A stretch of 64,000 nucleotides of DNA from Liolophura sinensis (GCF_032854445.1 NC_088301.1:12706281-12770280); one strand, 5' to 3'. Counted from the stretch's first letter, positions 1 to 12,805 are shown. Notes: generated from the sequence alone by a model not told the origin. Program-made: numbers and translations.

Positions 1-3000
1 AATCTATCCTCATGCAAATGACACTGTTCACACTAACAGGTCAGTTGTTTGTATGGATGTTGGGAATCCCTCACTGACTTGAGCTTGCAGCAATCAGTAA
101 TAATCGTTAACATAATCATCCACTCGTGACCTAACATTTGTCCTTAAAATCAAATCAAGTGGGTTGTGCATCAAAAAGGTACAAAACGTAAATTTAATTT
201 CCTTCAACCCAAACAGTTGGATTGTTCCATAGTTCATGTGTTTGGGTAATAATGCTGTATCAGTAACAGAATACGGAAAATCTCTCATTTTCGAAATTAA
301 TGCCTACCTGAAGAAGGAAAATACCGCTTCAGTTACATTTCGTGCGTTTGCCATGGTTCTATTGCCCGTCCGGTTCACGTGGAGTGACTTATCCCCACCT
401 ATCAAACGTAAAAGGGATTCCCTCACTGCGTAAACGAGAAGCACTCTCCGTGCATATGTTCTATCAAAGCGAAGCATCTGACAGGAGTATTCTCAAGCGA
501 TTGCGCTTTCCCCAGCAGTTTATACTTCTGAAATCACCACTACTGCCATGGGAACATCTTAGCAAAATCAGAACAGGGCCTTATGTAGTTACAACAGGGG
601 AGGTAACAAAGGTCCATGTACTGAACTAAAATACATGTAACAGTACAAAGCCTCACGCTGAACGATTTGCATAGTATAGAGTCCACCTTAATATCCCTGC
701 TGTTATACAGTGTTGGATCCTTGCATAGCCTCGAGGTAAGTTTCTACAAAACTACTTAATCTTATGAAAACTGGACACTGACACAATATCCGGGCACTGA
801 ACACCCAGGTGCATGCCGGAATATTTCGATGTAAAATGCGACATAGGTCAGCTTTGCAGGCTGCCGTAAACCTGGTGAGACATACTGTGCTCTATTACTG
901 TGTATCTGAATAGGTTTCCAGACAGCATAATTACCAAGTACATGATGCATAAGAGTACACAGTAAACGATCGTCTGATCATTGGTTTCTGTGTTGTCCAG
1001 AACGATTCATCCAAATGTGACCGGCATGAAAGTAAATTACCTGACTTAAAAACTACTGAAATATAAGTAAGTGAAATGAATACTCAGGTTTAAGAAATGA
1101 AATGACATCTCTAATCCGTTAGATTAAATCTAGATTCATACACTGACCTGTAAAGACAGGTGACATAAAACCGTGTTTCCTGAGTACATTTCCATTTTGT
1201 ATCGCCACCAGTTTATTAGACAAACATCCCAAATACATCTCAAGACATGTTTTTAATATTAAAATGTTTTATGGCCGCAGTCAATCGGCCCCAAACCAAT
1301 CAAGTCACAGATTCATCTGTGGCCTTCAGTCAGTGTTCTGGTGGCTTCTTTTACGCGTTCATCTTTACCCCATCTGTAATCTGTCACCCCTCATATGTGT
1401 CAAAAACTCTCCAAATAGGTTACATAAATTGAATAAGGTTTTGAATAACTATATTTTCTGTAGTTTTGTAATCACCACTTTGTAGCTTAAGGAGCTACGG
1501 GACTGATTGTGTGAGGAGGTGTGGACATTGTACGGGTGACCAAACATCCCATAACACCGAATCCAGAAATTGTGGGATCGCAATACTCAGGTGCATTGAT
1601 ATTCTCTTCTGAATCGTGATGAAGGTTTGTCTTCTTCTATCTGTGTGACACGCATACTTAACACAAGGTCCCTCGTAAAGGCGAAGCGTTCAAGCTTACA
1701 ACCGTGAGTCTCGTTAGATAATATGTACAGTTGTATGCCAGTAAATGAACACAGTATAGTTCTCCGCCCTTGTTTACACTCCCTAGCAAGTGAAATAGTT
1801 TCGACAGACTCAACGTCATCGTGAAACACGTTCCACGACGCAATTTTATTTCATTCTCCCTATGAAAAGGCCTACTTACGAAACACCATGCGTCCAAATT
1901 CCACCTACACCAGTACATAATTCGAGCAAGGTTTTAAACAATTTACAGACGAGCCTACCCTGGATCGGTAATGTTCGTTTCTTTTCAGTGTTGTTGAGTA
2001 CCTACGCCGCTTTTTTCCCTCTGAATATACAAAATTTTCCGCGAAAATATTCCCACTTTCAAAAAAGATCCAAGCACGAAGCTACAACTTGATTGCACGT
2101 ACGCAGAGAAAAATCTTAAGTTTTAAATTAAGTTTTTAGTCTCTCACTTTCTCCACCATTTAGAGATAGGCGCTTGGATATGTGGACTAGTGACACCACT
2201 GGCTGTCAGCCAGCCAATCACGTAACACTTAAGCGGGAAACTCCACTGTTTTATGCATATCTTTGCTAGTGATACTTTTATGGCTGACTACTGTGTGTGT
2301 TTATTCACTGATTGCTTGGTCACGTAGTGTAAGTCCGGCAGAGTTTTTAGGCGGTGCTTAAAGCCAAGGTAAGGCAGTCCTTATAAGAACAACAACAGAA
2401 ATGTTTCTGTTCATGAGTATGTCAAAGCAAAGTAGATGGATGATCTAAATGAGAAATACAACAGTTTACGTGCGGGACAAAAAATTTAAAGAAAAAAAAG
2501 TAGACCTGCCTACTACAAGAAAATTTATAACAATTGTAGATAGGGTATTATATTTGATTGCATTGTAAACAGAAACACATGTGATCAGCAGATCATTGTG
2601 CCTGGCCAAAAGGTTTAAAATTGAGAAAAAACTCTGAGATTTTAATTGCAAATCAGAAAGGTTTTTGAGTATAACAAAGAAGGCAAACGTTTTCGGTTTG
2701 CATTTAAGAAGCTAAGTGTGACTAAAATACTAAGCAGATTTCAGTTATAAAAGGAAAATGATTATCATCACGGAAGAAAAAGTATTCAAGGTGAATTAGT
2801 ACATGGATAAATTGAAAAATTTGGTTATTTTCTGAATTATTTGGCGTAAATATTCCACCCAATATTCCAACATGATTTTAGGCTGAAGGAAAAGCTATAA
2901 TGTCTCAACTTTGGAATTTTAATGACAATGTATTATTTTACTTTAATTTCTCTTTCTGTCATTTTGGCTGAAGAAAAATACGTTTTCTTAATTAAGAAAT

Positions 3001-3480
3001 TTTAACGATGAATGGAAATGACTACGAACACATTCGTCTATTAGGTAGATCAGAATTTCAGGTTGTAGGCGGACTGTTTATATTCCATCAAACACCTTTC
3101 ACCATAATGATGGCTATAGTCGCGTAAGTCATACACTCTCGAAGCGACGTAAAAGACCAATCAAATGTATAAATTCCATCAAACACAATTCCTATCAGTC
3201 CAAATAAATTTCAAAGTGTTGAGAATTGGAGAATGAAAGTGAAAATCACTGAGAGATGATCTTAGCTTCTATGTATAACCATAAGCTCACAGAAGGTTTA
3301 ACACATTTTTTAATAATCAAAGCATAATACAAAATAAAATAACCGAGAATAATCATGAAACCTGATTGGTATCTCAATTAATTAAAGGCCGTCTGGTGCA
3401 AATTCTGCAGATGAAAAGTCTTCCACTGATTTTAATGTCTTGAGATATTTATGTACATATATTATTTATCATACTAGGAG
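1..3480. other. AT-rich DNA without recognisable genes
   Basis: Apart from repeat family B at 786, only short unsupported ORFs are present. No splice-bounded coding pattern or RNA gene was seen. Confidence 0.6.
786..865 (+). repeat. Dispersed repeat family B, copy 1
   Basis: TATCCGGGCACTG, AACACCCAGGTGCATGCC and the GTAAAATGCGACATAGGTCA segment are repeated with changes at 5048-5135. Confidence 0.45.
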
Positions 3481-3571
3481 CGGGTTATTGCTGGTTGGTT
3501 AGGTCGCTTGTCTTTCAATTGCTAGAATACATGAGGTGAGGGTTCAAGGTCAGCCTTTAAATGCCTTGAAC

Positions 3572-3616
3572 CCAGCAAGCTAAAGGTCAGCCTTTAACTG
3601 GCCTTTAACTTGCTGG
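3572..3616. repeat. Inverted repeat (15-bp stem, 15-base loop)
   Basis: CCAGCAAGCTAAAGG pairs with CCTTTAACTTGCTGG at 14 of 15 positions. A GGTTCAAGGTC box B-like word lies just upstream (3541-3551), so a decayed tRNA-derived element is possible. Confidence 0.65.
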
Positions 3617-4014
3617 CGAAAAGCGATCGACACAGTCCAACGTTTGTTGAAGATCTTGGTGTTGTGTGTATATGTGCACATCACTCTTGGGAATCAACAT
3701 TTGTTAGTAGCTTGTCATATGGCGGTGGTTAACATAAGGCACTCATATTTCATCCATCCAAACAACTGACTTAGATGAAACACTCGCCTGTAAATGTCTC
3801 CTGATGTGATATTTATGCAAATTCATACTCAACTATATCTCGTTTATACTGAACCTTATGGAGCTTAAAATAATTCTTATCCTGCCCACAATATAATTAT
3901 ATTGTCGAAGTATAACAAAGATATATCCATTAAAATACTAAGACAACAGCTTCGACTAAAGTACTGGGTAGATCTCTTTCCATTTTCATATACAGGTATA
4001 AATTAAAAGGTAGA

Positions 4015-4180
4015 GCGTTCCTCTCCAGCCGAACTTGGAAAAGTCTGCTAGATACCTGCGCAAGGCCGTGGGCTCCTCGGGATCTACACGGTTTCCTCCC
4101 CAAATAATGCTGGCTGCCGTTGTATAAGTGAAATATACTTTATTACGGCCTGAGACACAAATCAAATAAATCAATAACTA
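4015..4180 (+). mobile_element. SINE copy, 5'-truncated
   Basis: It matches the body and tail of the full-length copy at 20843: AATAATGCTGGCTGCCGTTG, TATAAGTGAAATA and an ATCAAATAAAT end. It is diverged. Confidence 0.75.
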
Positions 4181-5047
4181 AATAGAATCATAGTAATATA
4201 TAGTCTATTGAATTAGTCGTTGTGTCGTTATCACAGGCCGTCTAGAATTCATTAGGCTAAGTAATCTACTGCGTTCACACCTAGGATTTCATAAATTCTC
4301 TATCTTCAGAACTGTCACTTACATGTAGGATAATATCAAAGGTCGTGTTAGTGGCGTACATATTCTAAGCGATCGGTCGCTACCAATCACAGTGTTACAA
4401 CATAGGTTCGCTTTACCAGTGTTCATTTCCTAAGGCAGAGTACAACCTTAAATAATCCGCAAAAAGCCGCACAAAGGGTTCGTAACATCTCGATCGCTGA
4501 ATGTCTTAGCCTACAATCGACACCATCTTGCACGAAGGGGCTATAAACTAAGATAGTTTTAATTTAAAGTTAGTTATTACAATTGTAAATATTTACAACG
4601 ACATCGCCCTAAAATTAAGGTAGGTAGAAATACTCGCTTTGCGAAGACGTGCAAATTAATTGTCTTAAGACATGTTACAAGCATTTTTTATTGTGTCAGC
4701 TGTTGAATCATTATGATGTGGTACTCTTTGGAAAATGAAGGTAAAAAATGTTGTTGACCGATTCTTTGTCCATTTGCAATGGCATTTATGAACTTCAAAA
4801 ATTCACAATCGCCTTACAATTCCTTTGTGAAAGCGCAACTTCTATTTACAGTCAGTTGTAAACTCAGTTGTGGGGTCTATAATAGATTACGATCTCTTTG
4901 TGCAAGCGGATCCGTGCCCTAGTATAAGTATAGTATTTGAGCACAGTGTAACAACGCAGTAAATCGTTGACAAATCTCATTCGCTTAGCTTGTTACGACA
5001 TTTACGGTCGGGGAGACCGTGCTGAGGGACGATCTGATCGTGACGCT

Positions 5048-5135
5048 GTATCCAGGGACTGCCCAGAGAGAACACCCGAGTGCATGCCTGGGTACACTGG
5101 TGTAACATGTAAGATAGGCCAGAGGTCAGCGCACT
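5048..5135 (+). repeat. Dispersed repeat family B, copy 2
   Basis: TATCCAGGGACTG, AACACCCGAGTGCATGCC and GTAACATGTAAGATAGGCCA match the copy at 786-865. An ORF through it gives a Cys-containing peptide that is not a real EGF domain. Confidence 0.45.
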
Positions 5136-5302
5136 TCTATTGCTCTCAGTATTTTTATTTCCAACTTAAAAGTTCCCGTTTTCATTGCCAAAATTCTTGT
5201 TTCCGCCTTTATCCACACCAAACAACTCCATCCACTCCACCCAAAAGTAGAAATAAACACATGCCTTAATGTGGAAAGCCGATTTTCCTGTTGTATAATC
5301 TG

Positions 5303-5432
5303 TTGATTTATTTATTTGTGTTTTATGCTGTATCTGGATACTAGGCTTGAACTCACAGCGACTACAAGGATGGGACGTTCATGGGTCATTCTTCAGCGCT
5401 GGCATGCTAACCACTCGGACACGGAGGCACCG
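5303..5432 (-). mobile_element. SINE copy with internal deletion
   Basis: On the minus strand it reads GGTGCCTCCGTGTCCGAGTG followed by GTTAGC, then CGCTGTGAGTTCAAGCC, and ends in an (AAAT)n tail. Most of the SINE body is missing. Confidence 0.7.
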
Positions 5433-5616
5433 CCTTTTGTATTAGGAGACAGATATACCCCGACTGTATATAAAGTAGTCTAGAAAATGTCATGAAAGTA
5501 GATCTCATACAAAATACATATTGCGACTACACCTATTTTTACACATTTTACCAAAACACCAGACTAAAGAGACATCGCGACAACATTGTTTTAAATACAT
5601 GTCCACACTACTCCCC

Positions 5617-5619
<3 letters not shown>

Positions 5620-5684
<65 letters not shown>
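5620..5684. repeat. (AT)n microsatellite
   Basis: About 32 uninterrupted AT dinucleotides. ORFs across it on both strands (poly-YI peptides) are artefacts. Confidence 0.98.
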
Positions 5685-5686
<2 letters not shown>

Positions 5687-5924
5687 GCGTTTGCTCTCTT
5701 GATCACGCCGTATGCTATATTTATGCGCACATCAAATTTACCCTTCACAAGATTGATAATAATAACATGAAACACTAAGTGAACCTGAGTGTTGTCTGTT
5801 CCCGACAGAAGTTCACACTTGATCATGGACAGAAGTCTGTATAATTCCAGTTTTTGTAAAGGGTGAGCTTCAACTGTAAACATGAAGTGTCGCTGCTGTC
5901 GAAGGACTCCTGACAAATGAGGTC

Positions 5925-6262
5925 AAAAGTTCGAAACCATATCTCTCCAGCCTTGATTCGTGAGGTTTGTGAGGTACTTGACAACGTTCTGAAGTTTAGT
6001 CTGGATTTCTCCGGGTTACCGTCTCCACGCGCCCACACTTCACTGCCAACGTCTAGGTAGGGGCATACCAAACTGAAGATTAAAAATGGTAGGCCCACCT
6101 ACTGCTTGCTCGCTTGGCATTCAGCAGTGAGAGGATAGAGCAAAAAACCAGGACTGGCTGGCCCGATGTCATTCTAATGTAACTGAATGGGATGTCATAG
6201 TGCTCAAGTGCTGGCAGCACATTAGCGGCATGAACTCTTGCCTAAAATAGACACAGGACATA
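5925..6262 (+). mobile_element. Second SINE-like or MITE-like dispersed repeat family
   Basis: The segment GCTTGGCATTCAGCAGTGAG, then CTGGCTGGCCCGATGTCA, AATGTAACTGAATGGGATGT and GCGGCATGAACTC resembles a dispersed repeat I recall from mollusc genomes. An upstream SINE-like part (ATTCGTGAGG, TCTCCGGGTTACC) may belong to the same element. No second copy was found in this window, so boundaries are approximate. Confidence 0.4.
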
Positions 6263-6552
6263 AACATAATGACTCCTCGTACCCATATGACTGAAAAATT
6301 GTCAGGTACATCGTAAAAACCAAAGCATACATACGTACCCTGCCTAAGGATGGATAATTATTTTTCTGCAAAAACAGTTCTAATGGGGACGTGTTTATTG
6401 ATCACTTTCTTTGCTGCCCGATATGCAGTTCAAAGCTATTTATTCATCATTATTGAACGCCGTACAAAAGAAGTATTTGATTTATAGGACGGAGGACCGT
6501 TTATCTGACAGGTTACTGACAAACTTCCCAGCGGTTGGCAAACATATACAGT

Positions 6553-7587
6553 AGGATTTTGCCACACCTCAGAAAAAAGCCATACACCAGAATTCTGTCA
6601 CACCTCAGCAGCAAGTCATATCCCAGGAATCTGTCATACCTCAGTCACAAGCCATACCCCAGGATGTTGTCATACCTCAGTCAAAAGCCATACCTCAGGA
6701 TGTTGTCATACCTCAGTCAAAAGCCATACCATAGGATGTTGTCATACTTCAGTCAAAAGCCATACCCCAGGATGTTGTCATACCTCAGTCAAAAGCCAGG
6801 ATGTTGCCATACTTCAGTCACAAGCAATACACCAGGATGTTGTCATACCTCAGTCAAAAGCCATACCTCAGGATGTTGTCATACCTCAGTCAAAAGCCAT
6901 ACCATAGGATGTTGTCATACTTCAGTCAAAAGCCATACCCCAGGATGTTGTCATACCTCAGTCAAAAGCCAGGATGTTGCCATACTTCAGTCACAAGCAA
7001 TACACCAGGATGTTAGCATACCTCAGCCACAAGCTATACACAAGGATGTTGTCATACCTCAGTCACAAGCCATACCCCAGGATGTTGTCATACCTCAGTC
7101 ACAAGCCATACCTCAGGATGTTGTCATACCTCAGTCACAACCCATGCCCAGGGTGTTGTCATACTTCAGTCACAAGCTATACACAAGGATGTTGTCATAC
7201 CTCAGTTACAAACCATACCCTAGATTGTTGTCATACCTAAGTCACAAGCCATACCCCAGGATGTTGTCATACCTCAGTCACAACCCATGCCCAGGATGTT
7301 GTCATACTTCAGTCACAAGCTATACACAAGGATGTTGTCATACCTCAGTTACAAACCATACCCTAGATTGTTGTCATACCTAAGTCACAAGACATACCCC
7401 ACGATATTGTCAAACATCAGTCACAACCATACCCCAGGATGTTGTCATACCTCAGTCACAACCATACCCCAGGATGTTGTCATACCTCAGTCTCAAGGTT
7501 TACACCAGGGTGTTGTTATACCTCAGTCACAAGCTTTACACCAGGTTTTCATGCATCTCGGTACATGTATCTCAGGATTTTGTCATA
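6553..7587 (+). repeat. 36-bp minisatellite, about 29 copies
   Basis: This is a tandem array of a unit close to CATACCTCAGTCACAAGCCA followed by TACCCCAGGATGTTGT (36 bp). Some units have lost 7 bp. Higher-order repeats are visible: a 173-bp block recurs (6801 and 6974) and a 144-bp block recurs (7143 and 7287). Because 36 is divisible by three, long open frames run through it, giving 12-residue repeats such as SYLSQKPYPRML. These are best read as a by-product of the repeat. Confidence 0.95.
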
Positions 7588-8447
7588 CATGTAACCCAAT
7601 CAAAATAAGATGGTTATAGACAGATAATGACACCAGAGCAGCGATGACACATGTAACTGTGTGAAGTACAGCTGTTTTTAATTTGCTTCAGGGTTGTATT
7701 CTAACTGTTATCCGTTATCGAAAATTAACAGGTCATGAATGACCTGTATATGTTTTTTTACACGTACAAGGGCAGTAATGATTTGGGACTATATTCAGCA
7801 GTGTTTACAAAAGACGATATTACATTTAATGAACCTTTTCATGGTATATATATTGCGGATAAGTAGGTAATTTTGCATATTTAATTAAATTTAAGAATTT
7901 TAATTGTCAGTAAAAATTTGCCGTTTAAATATAACAATAAACATAACAAGTGTACTTTTCAATTTCCCTTCAAAGTTACGCGAGATGAAGTCTTCGGGGA
8001 ACTAGCGGTATGTGTAGTCCACGAGTCGTGCCATCAAGTAACCAGGTTTTCAGAGCAAACCCATCTCAAATTGCGACGCAAGTCCACACGTACCATTTAC
8101 TCATCAGATCGATCAAGCGTGACAAGTGTGAAGACCAGACAAAAGGTTAATACTATGTTCCCGTGCAGTATGATTCTTACTCAGGGATAAGCCAGTTTAG
8201 TCGGAAAACTGCTTACAGAAGTTAAGACATCTCCTTATGCTGGGAGAACATCTGCCAGCAAAAAAAGGTAGGAATCAGTCTGTTATTGTTGAATTACGGG
8301 CTTATAATGTGGATGTTTGACAAGTACGTTATTCGCTATCTTAATTAAGGCAACCGTCTTACTTGTGTGTCCAGTTTAGTGTGTACAAGTATACCACATA
8401 CATGTATGTGTTGTTATCATTGTAGAAGATTTTATTTTCTCCATTTA

Positions 8448-9035
8448 CACCATAAACGACGTTTTGTCATCTGCGAACTTGTGACTTTTGTGTCTAATTT
8501 GTCGTCTCGGTGTAAACTGTGAAGTCGTGACTTATGTCTGCAGTTTGCCACCTCAGTCACTGCGAAGTTGTAATTTTTGTGTGTAATTCGTCGTCTCAGT
8601 GTAAACTGTGAAGCCGTTGGCATTGTATGTTAGTACACTCACAAACTGAATTTATTCGTTTCTGATTTCCATTTACACCCTGAACTGCAAACTGCAAAGT
8701 TGTGGCTGTTGTTTATAATTTCTTTTCTCAATGTAACCTGCAACTTTTGTTTGCAGTCTATCGCCTCAGTGTAAACTACGAAGTTGTGACTTATGTGTGT
8801 AATTTGTCGTCTCATTGTAATCTGCGACGTTGTGATTTTTGTGTGTGCTTTGCCGAATCAGTGTAAACTGCGACGTTGTGACGTTTGTGTGCCGTTTGTC
8901 GCGTCAGTATAAACTGCGACGCCGTAACGTTAGTGCGTACCTTACCGCCTCAGTGTAAACTGCTATGTTTTGTGGACTTGTGTTTGTACTTCTTCGTCTC
9001 AATGTAACCTGTGAAGTGGTGACTATCCTGTGCTT
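8448..9035 (+). repeat. Degenerate ~46-bp minisatellite, about 13 copies
   Basis: The recurring core is CTCAGTGTAAACTGCGA followed by GTTGTGACTTTTGTGTGTAA and a TTTGCC/TTTGTC segment, with a period of about 46 bp. Units are diverged by substitutions and small indels, so the array is old. The CpG-rich units near 8870-8940 are the best conserved. Confidence 0.85.
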
Positions 9036-9164
9036 TATCGTACACACGTATACAGCGCCCAAATGCTTCTAGGTTGAGTGAGGATGCAGTCTTGCTCCTG
9101 CGAATTTACATGTCTTTAAAGTGCCAGTGAGGTATATGTATATGCTTTTCAAGATGAATGGGTC

Positions 9165-9190
9165 AAAAAAAAAAAAAAAAAAAAAAAAAA
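9165..9190 (+). repeat. Poly-A tract, 26 A
   Basis: A run of 26 A residues. It could be the tail of a retrotransposed copy, but no obvious element body lies immediately upstream. Confidence 0.95.
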
Positions 9191-12100
9191 CGTTTCCGGT
9201 TATCTGCTACTTTCTTGCTTTATCCCCAAAGCCATTGACCCCCCAGTAAATTCCCGTTGCCACTTTGTGAATGATGTAGAACCTAATGACATCTGCGGCC
9301 ATTAGGTTAACTGTTAACAATGGAGACAAGGAAAGCATGTGCCGAAAAAACGACGGAGAGAAGTCATTTTTCAATGTTATGACCAAGTGTTCGGACATGT
9401 GGTACCTACTGCTGTTGTCCATGACGGATGAGGTTAAGACATCAGAAAAAGGCGATGTTATTGGCTGATTTTGAGCAAACCAAGCGCGCCCTCTAGACAA
9501 CACATTACCCGCATGTATACACAGGATGGCCATAAGTCTTGCCGGAATGAGTTTTGAGACAGTAGGCCTATATATATCACCTCATATGGCCTCAAATGCT
9601 ATAGAAACTATTTCTATTAATGTAACTGTCCAACCATTTGAAAAAACTGACGACATCTATGTGATTGAACGGGCGGCTCTCTTTCTCTACCGACAATTGC
9701 GAACCTGGTAGAAAGCACCATGGGCCCTGTCTCGTATTTACACACCATCAGTATCACTTTACTTCAGTTTACAAAAATAAAATGCATATATATTTTATAT
9801 GAGCTGAATTAAAACTCCCCACATGAATAAATTCAGTGAAAAAATGTATTGCAATCAAAAGAATTAAATTTTCATTTTGGTCACTTTATTCTTTCTCCTC
9901 GTACGACATACCCCAAGTGGATCCATAAAGGATTATTTAGATCTTTATGCAGATCTTTTCAAATTTTGATCAAATAATACTTGAAATGACGTGTACGTTA
10001 CAATAACATCTTTGGATTACAGATGATGGATAGCAGACCACTGAAAGCCTATATTTCACCCCAAGTTTAAGTCACATCCGGCCCTCAGTCGGTCGATAGA
10101 TCGATTTTTTGTCAGTACACGCTTCTTCAAAAGGTATGAAGTAATTCTCAGGTGAGAATTACACTTTTTACAATATGTTTTCCTGCAACACAATCCTTCA
10201 ATATACAGGGATATTATAGACGTTTTAATTACTAGAGGCCAAGTTTTACCAAAACCCATAGGTGTCACCAGTATGCGCTCCATTCTTTCATGTAAAGTAC
10301 TATAGACTCCATCCATCTGTCTACTTATGACGTCATGCCATCCTATTCACGCTTTCGAAGTCACTTCGACTTCGTTCGGCCCAAATGCAAAACGCGTTTA
10401 CAAATACAGCTCGTATTTAGTTTTTACATTCCTGTTATGAATAGGTGTAGAAAAAAAAACTGACAGATAGGCAGACCTCGTCTACTATGACGATTGCAGA
10501 TTCTTTTGATTGCAATACTATGACGATCTATGTCCGACACATCTGCATGATCTCGGTTACTTTATACTGGCGCAGATCTCGATAGGCCTGCTCTCAAAAA
10601 ATAATCTGTTACATTTAACAGACGTTATAGTGTCTGAATATACTTTATTATAGCATCAGATTGTTCCGTTAAATATAACACAAATGCTGTATTATTTCAA
10701 CATAAAGAATACATTATATTAATACATTATTACATTAAATGTGACGCTGCATTATGTACTAACAGCTAATACTGCACTTACTTATCCCTGGGTCCCACAT
10801 TATCCAGAGATAGCAAATTCGAATAAAGTTTTTAATTTGTTCATAAGTGGTTCTTAAATGTTCTTATCACCGAGCTACTGATAAAATATATGAAAGTGGA
10901 TGGGTGTATCTGTGTGCAGTATTGGGGGAAATGAGCGAGGTGCTGGGTGCACGGCGTGGGGCTGGAGGCTTGGGGCGTGGTGGTTTACAATCTGTGACTC
11001 ACAATGTAGCTGTCAGTTGTCGCATTAACGGTGAAGGGAGTTCAATGTAACACATATATCGACATAAATAGAATTGCAACTGTATATAATAAGTATTGTA
11101 ACAGTTTCCTGTCTAACTAGAATCATCAGCTGTCTTCAGATGGAATTTAGACGGGGTTAAATCCCAGGAATAGTCGTAAACACAAATGACAGGGTATGAT
11201 TAGTCAAATTAATTCACTGCATTAACAAGACTGCAGGTGCAGGGGACGCCGGCTTTCGTAGCGTTGTCGAAAGGTCATTCTTATTCGGACAATGTCTCCG
11301 CTATAACTGTGCATTCATTACCATATGAGTGCCGGGCGGACAGCTGGTGTGTTTGAGCTCTATCTCATAGCAGTGTGGGCAGATATATACATTCTGTATG
11401 ACACACAGAAATCGCTGTCACATATATCTGCATAAAATCGCCTTAATAGCTACACTTAGACTGCACTATAAAGGGAAGCATCAACGTATTATGCGATCAG
11501 TTCGACGATAAAAAAAGCCGTGCGTTAATTTCAATTTCAGAGCGTCGGGTTATAAAGAATAGGCCACTGTATATAGCGTCTCCGTCGTTAAGCGTGCATA
11601 TCATTCCACACTACGTGTGCATAGCCAGCGCCGTGGTGTGACTGTTGAAATAGCCTATAGCTACATGTAGCTTATGACGCGGCACAGCTGTCCATTGTTT
11701 TTTGAAATGGCATGTCACATTCCACAATTGTGAAAACAATAACCGATTGTTTTTAGCAAATCAGAAACTTTGGACTTTAAAAAACGACATTTGGTGTGAC
11801 GAATTTCTGCACCTAATCAGGTCGACAAAATTAAACTTAACCGAGCACGATCTGGCTGCAGTATTGTATACTGCAATACTATATTCTCTTATTTAACCGG
11901 GTCTTCCGGACTCGCAGTGGTCGTTTCCGGCCTACTATAACACACCACAAAAGTCTTTTGTACGTATGGACTATAACAGTGGCAGAATGAGAAATACAAG
12001 TGCTGAACATCAGCAAACAAAATACAACTGTTAGCTTTCTCTTGCAATTTATATATAGACCTAACCCTGTGGCTGATACGTGCTAGCTGAATAAGTTAAC

Positions 12101-12330
12101 ATAAATCATCATGAAGTAAACCGTTATGCAGATGAAAGAAACCACATGTAGCTGTAACGCTGCAAAGTGGCTGAGGATGGTTATACTGTGCATCGGGATA
12201 CAAGACGTTATCATGTATTCATGACAATGTTCGTCACTACATGGCAGGAAATCGAGAAAGCCATTAAAAAAGTCCGGCAGGTTAAAAGCTTACAAAGAGC
12301 GCAAAGGTAAGTAACAACTTATCTCCATCC
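9191..12330. other. Gene-poor stretch
   Basis: Only ORFs under about 110 codons, overlapping on both strands and without recognisable motifs. No SINE copies were noticed. Confidence 0.55.
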
Positions 12331-12509
12331 GTCTGTCAAGTCCAGCTTATGCTGGCTTCCTCTCCGGCCGCACATGGGAGGGTCTGGTAGCAACCTGCAG
12401 ATGGTCGTGGGTACCCCCCCCCCCCCCCCGCCCTCCATAATGCTGGCCGCCGTCGCATAAGTGAAATATTCTTGAGTAAGGTGTAAAAACGCCAGTGAAA
12501 CAAACAAAC
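12331..12509 (+). mobile_element. SINE copy carrying a poly-C insertion
   Basis: It matches the full-length SINE from CAAGTCCAGCTTATGCTGGC to the TTCTTGAGTA tail. The segment equivalent to CCCCGGGC is replaced by a run of about 16 C at 12414-12429, which generates spurious G-rich peptides on the other strand. Confidence 0.85.
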
Positions 12510-12573
12510 CATCCATCGCATTCACTGTGTATAAACAAGCTTGCTTTATAAGTGCAGTTGTTCAGAAAAGTAG

Positions 12574-12608
12574 TGTGGGGGAGGGGGGGAGGGGGGAGGG
12601 GGGGAGGG
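12574..12608 (+). repeat. G-rich tract with quadruplex potential
   Basis: Four or more runs of five to seven G separated by single A residues. It meets the simple G-quadruplex pattern on the + strand and sits between two SINE copies. Confidence 0.85.
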
Positions 12609-12620
12609 CACTGTGAGCTA

Positions 12621-12805
12621 CAGTCGTTAGCTTTCTAGTGCAACAAAGAGACTCACAAGAGTCATAACAATGTGGTCGCTGTGAGTTCAAGTCCAGCTCA
12701 TGCTGGCTTCGTCACTGAACGTGCATAGCAAGGTCTTGCCACATCCTGGGGATGGTCTTGAGATTCCCCTGAGGACTGCTCGATGTTTTCATAGAGGGGA
12801 GTGCC
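12621..12805 (+). mobile_element. SINE copy, 3'-diverged
   Basis: GTCGCTGTGAGTTCAAGTCC and AGCTCATGCTGGCTTC match the SINE box B region. The 3' half is strongly diverged. Confidence 0.7.

Noticed and set aside
4967-5269. Cys-containing ORF resembling an EGF-like domain (CPERTPECMPGYTGVTC)
   Set aside because: The Cys spacing is incomplete and the segment is a copy of a dispersed repeat also found at 786-865.
5492-5916. ORFs of 85-102 codons on both strands with long Tyr-Ile runs
   Set aside because: They are translations of the (AT)n microsatellite at 5620-5684.
6535-7619. Repetitive 282-, 110- and 88-codon ORFs as possible structural or shell-matrix proteins
   Set aside because: The open frames follow from a 36-bp unit without stops. 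There is no start context, signal peptide or splice support, and frames switch at the 7-bp deletions.
12319-12538. Minus-strand ORFs with glycine runs
   Set aside because: They are shadows of the poly-C run inside a SINE copy.
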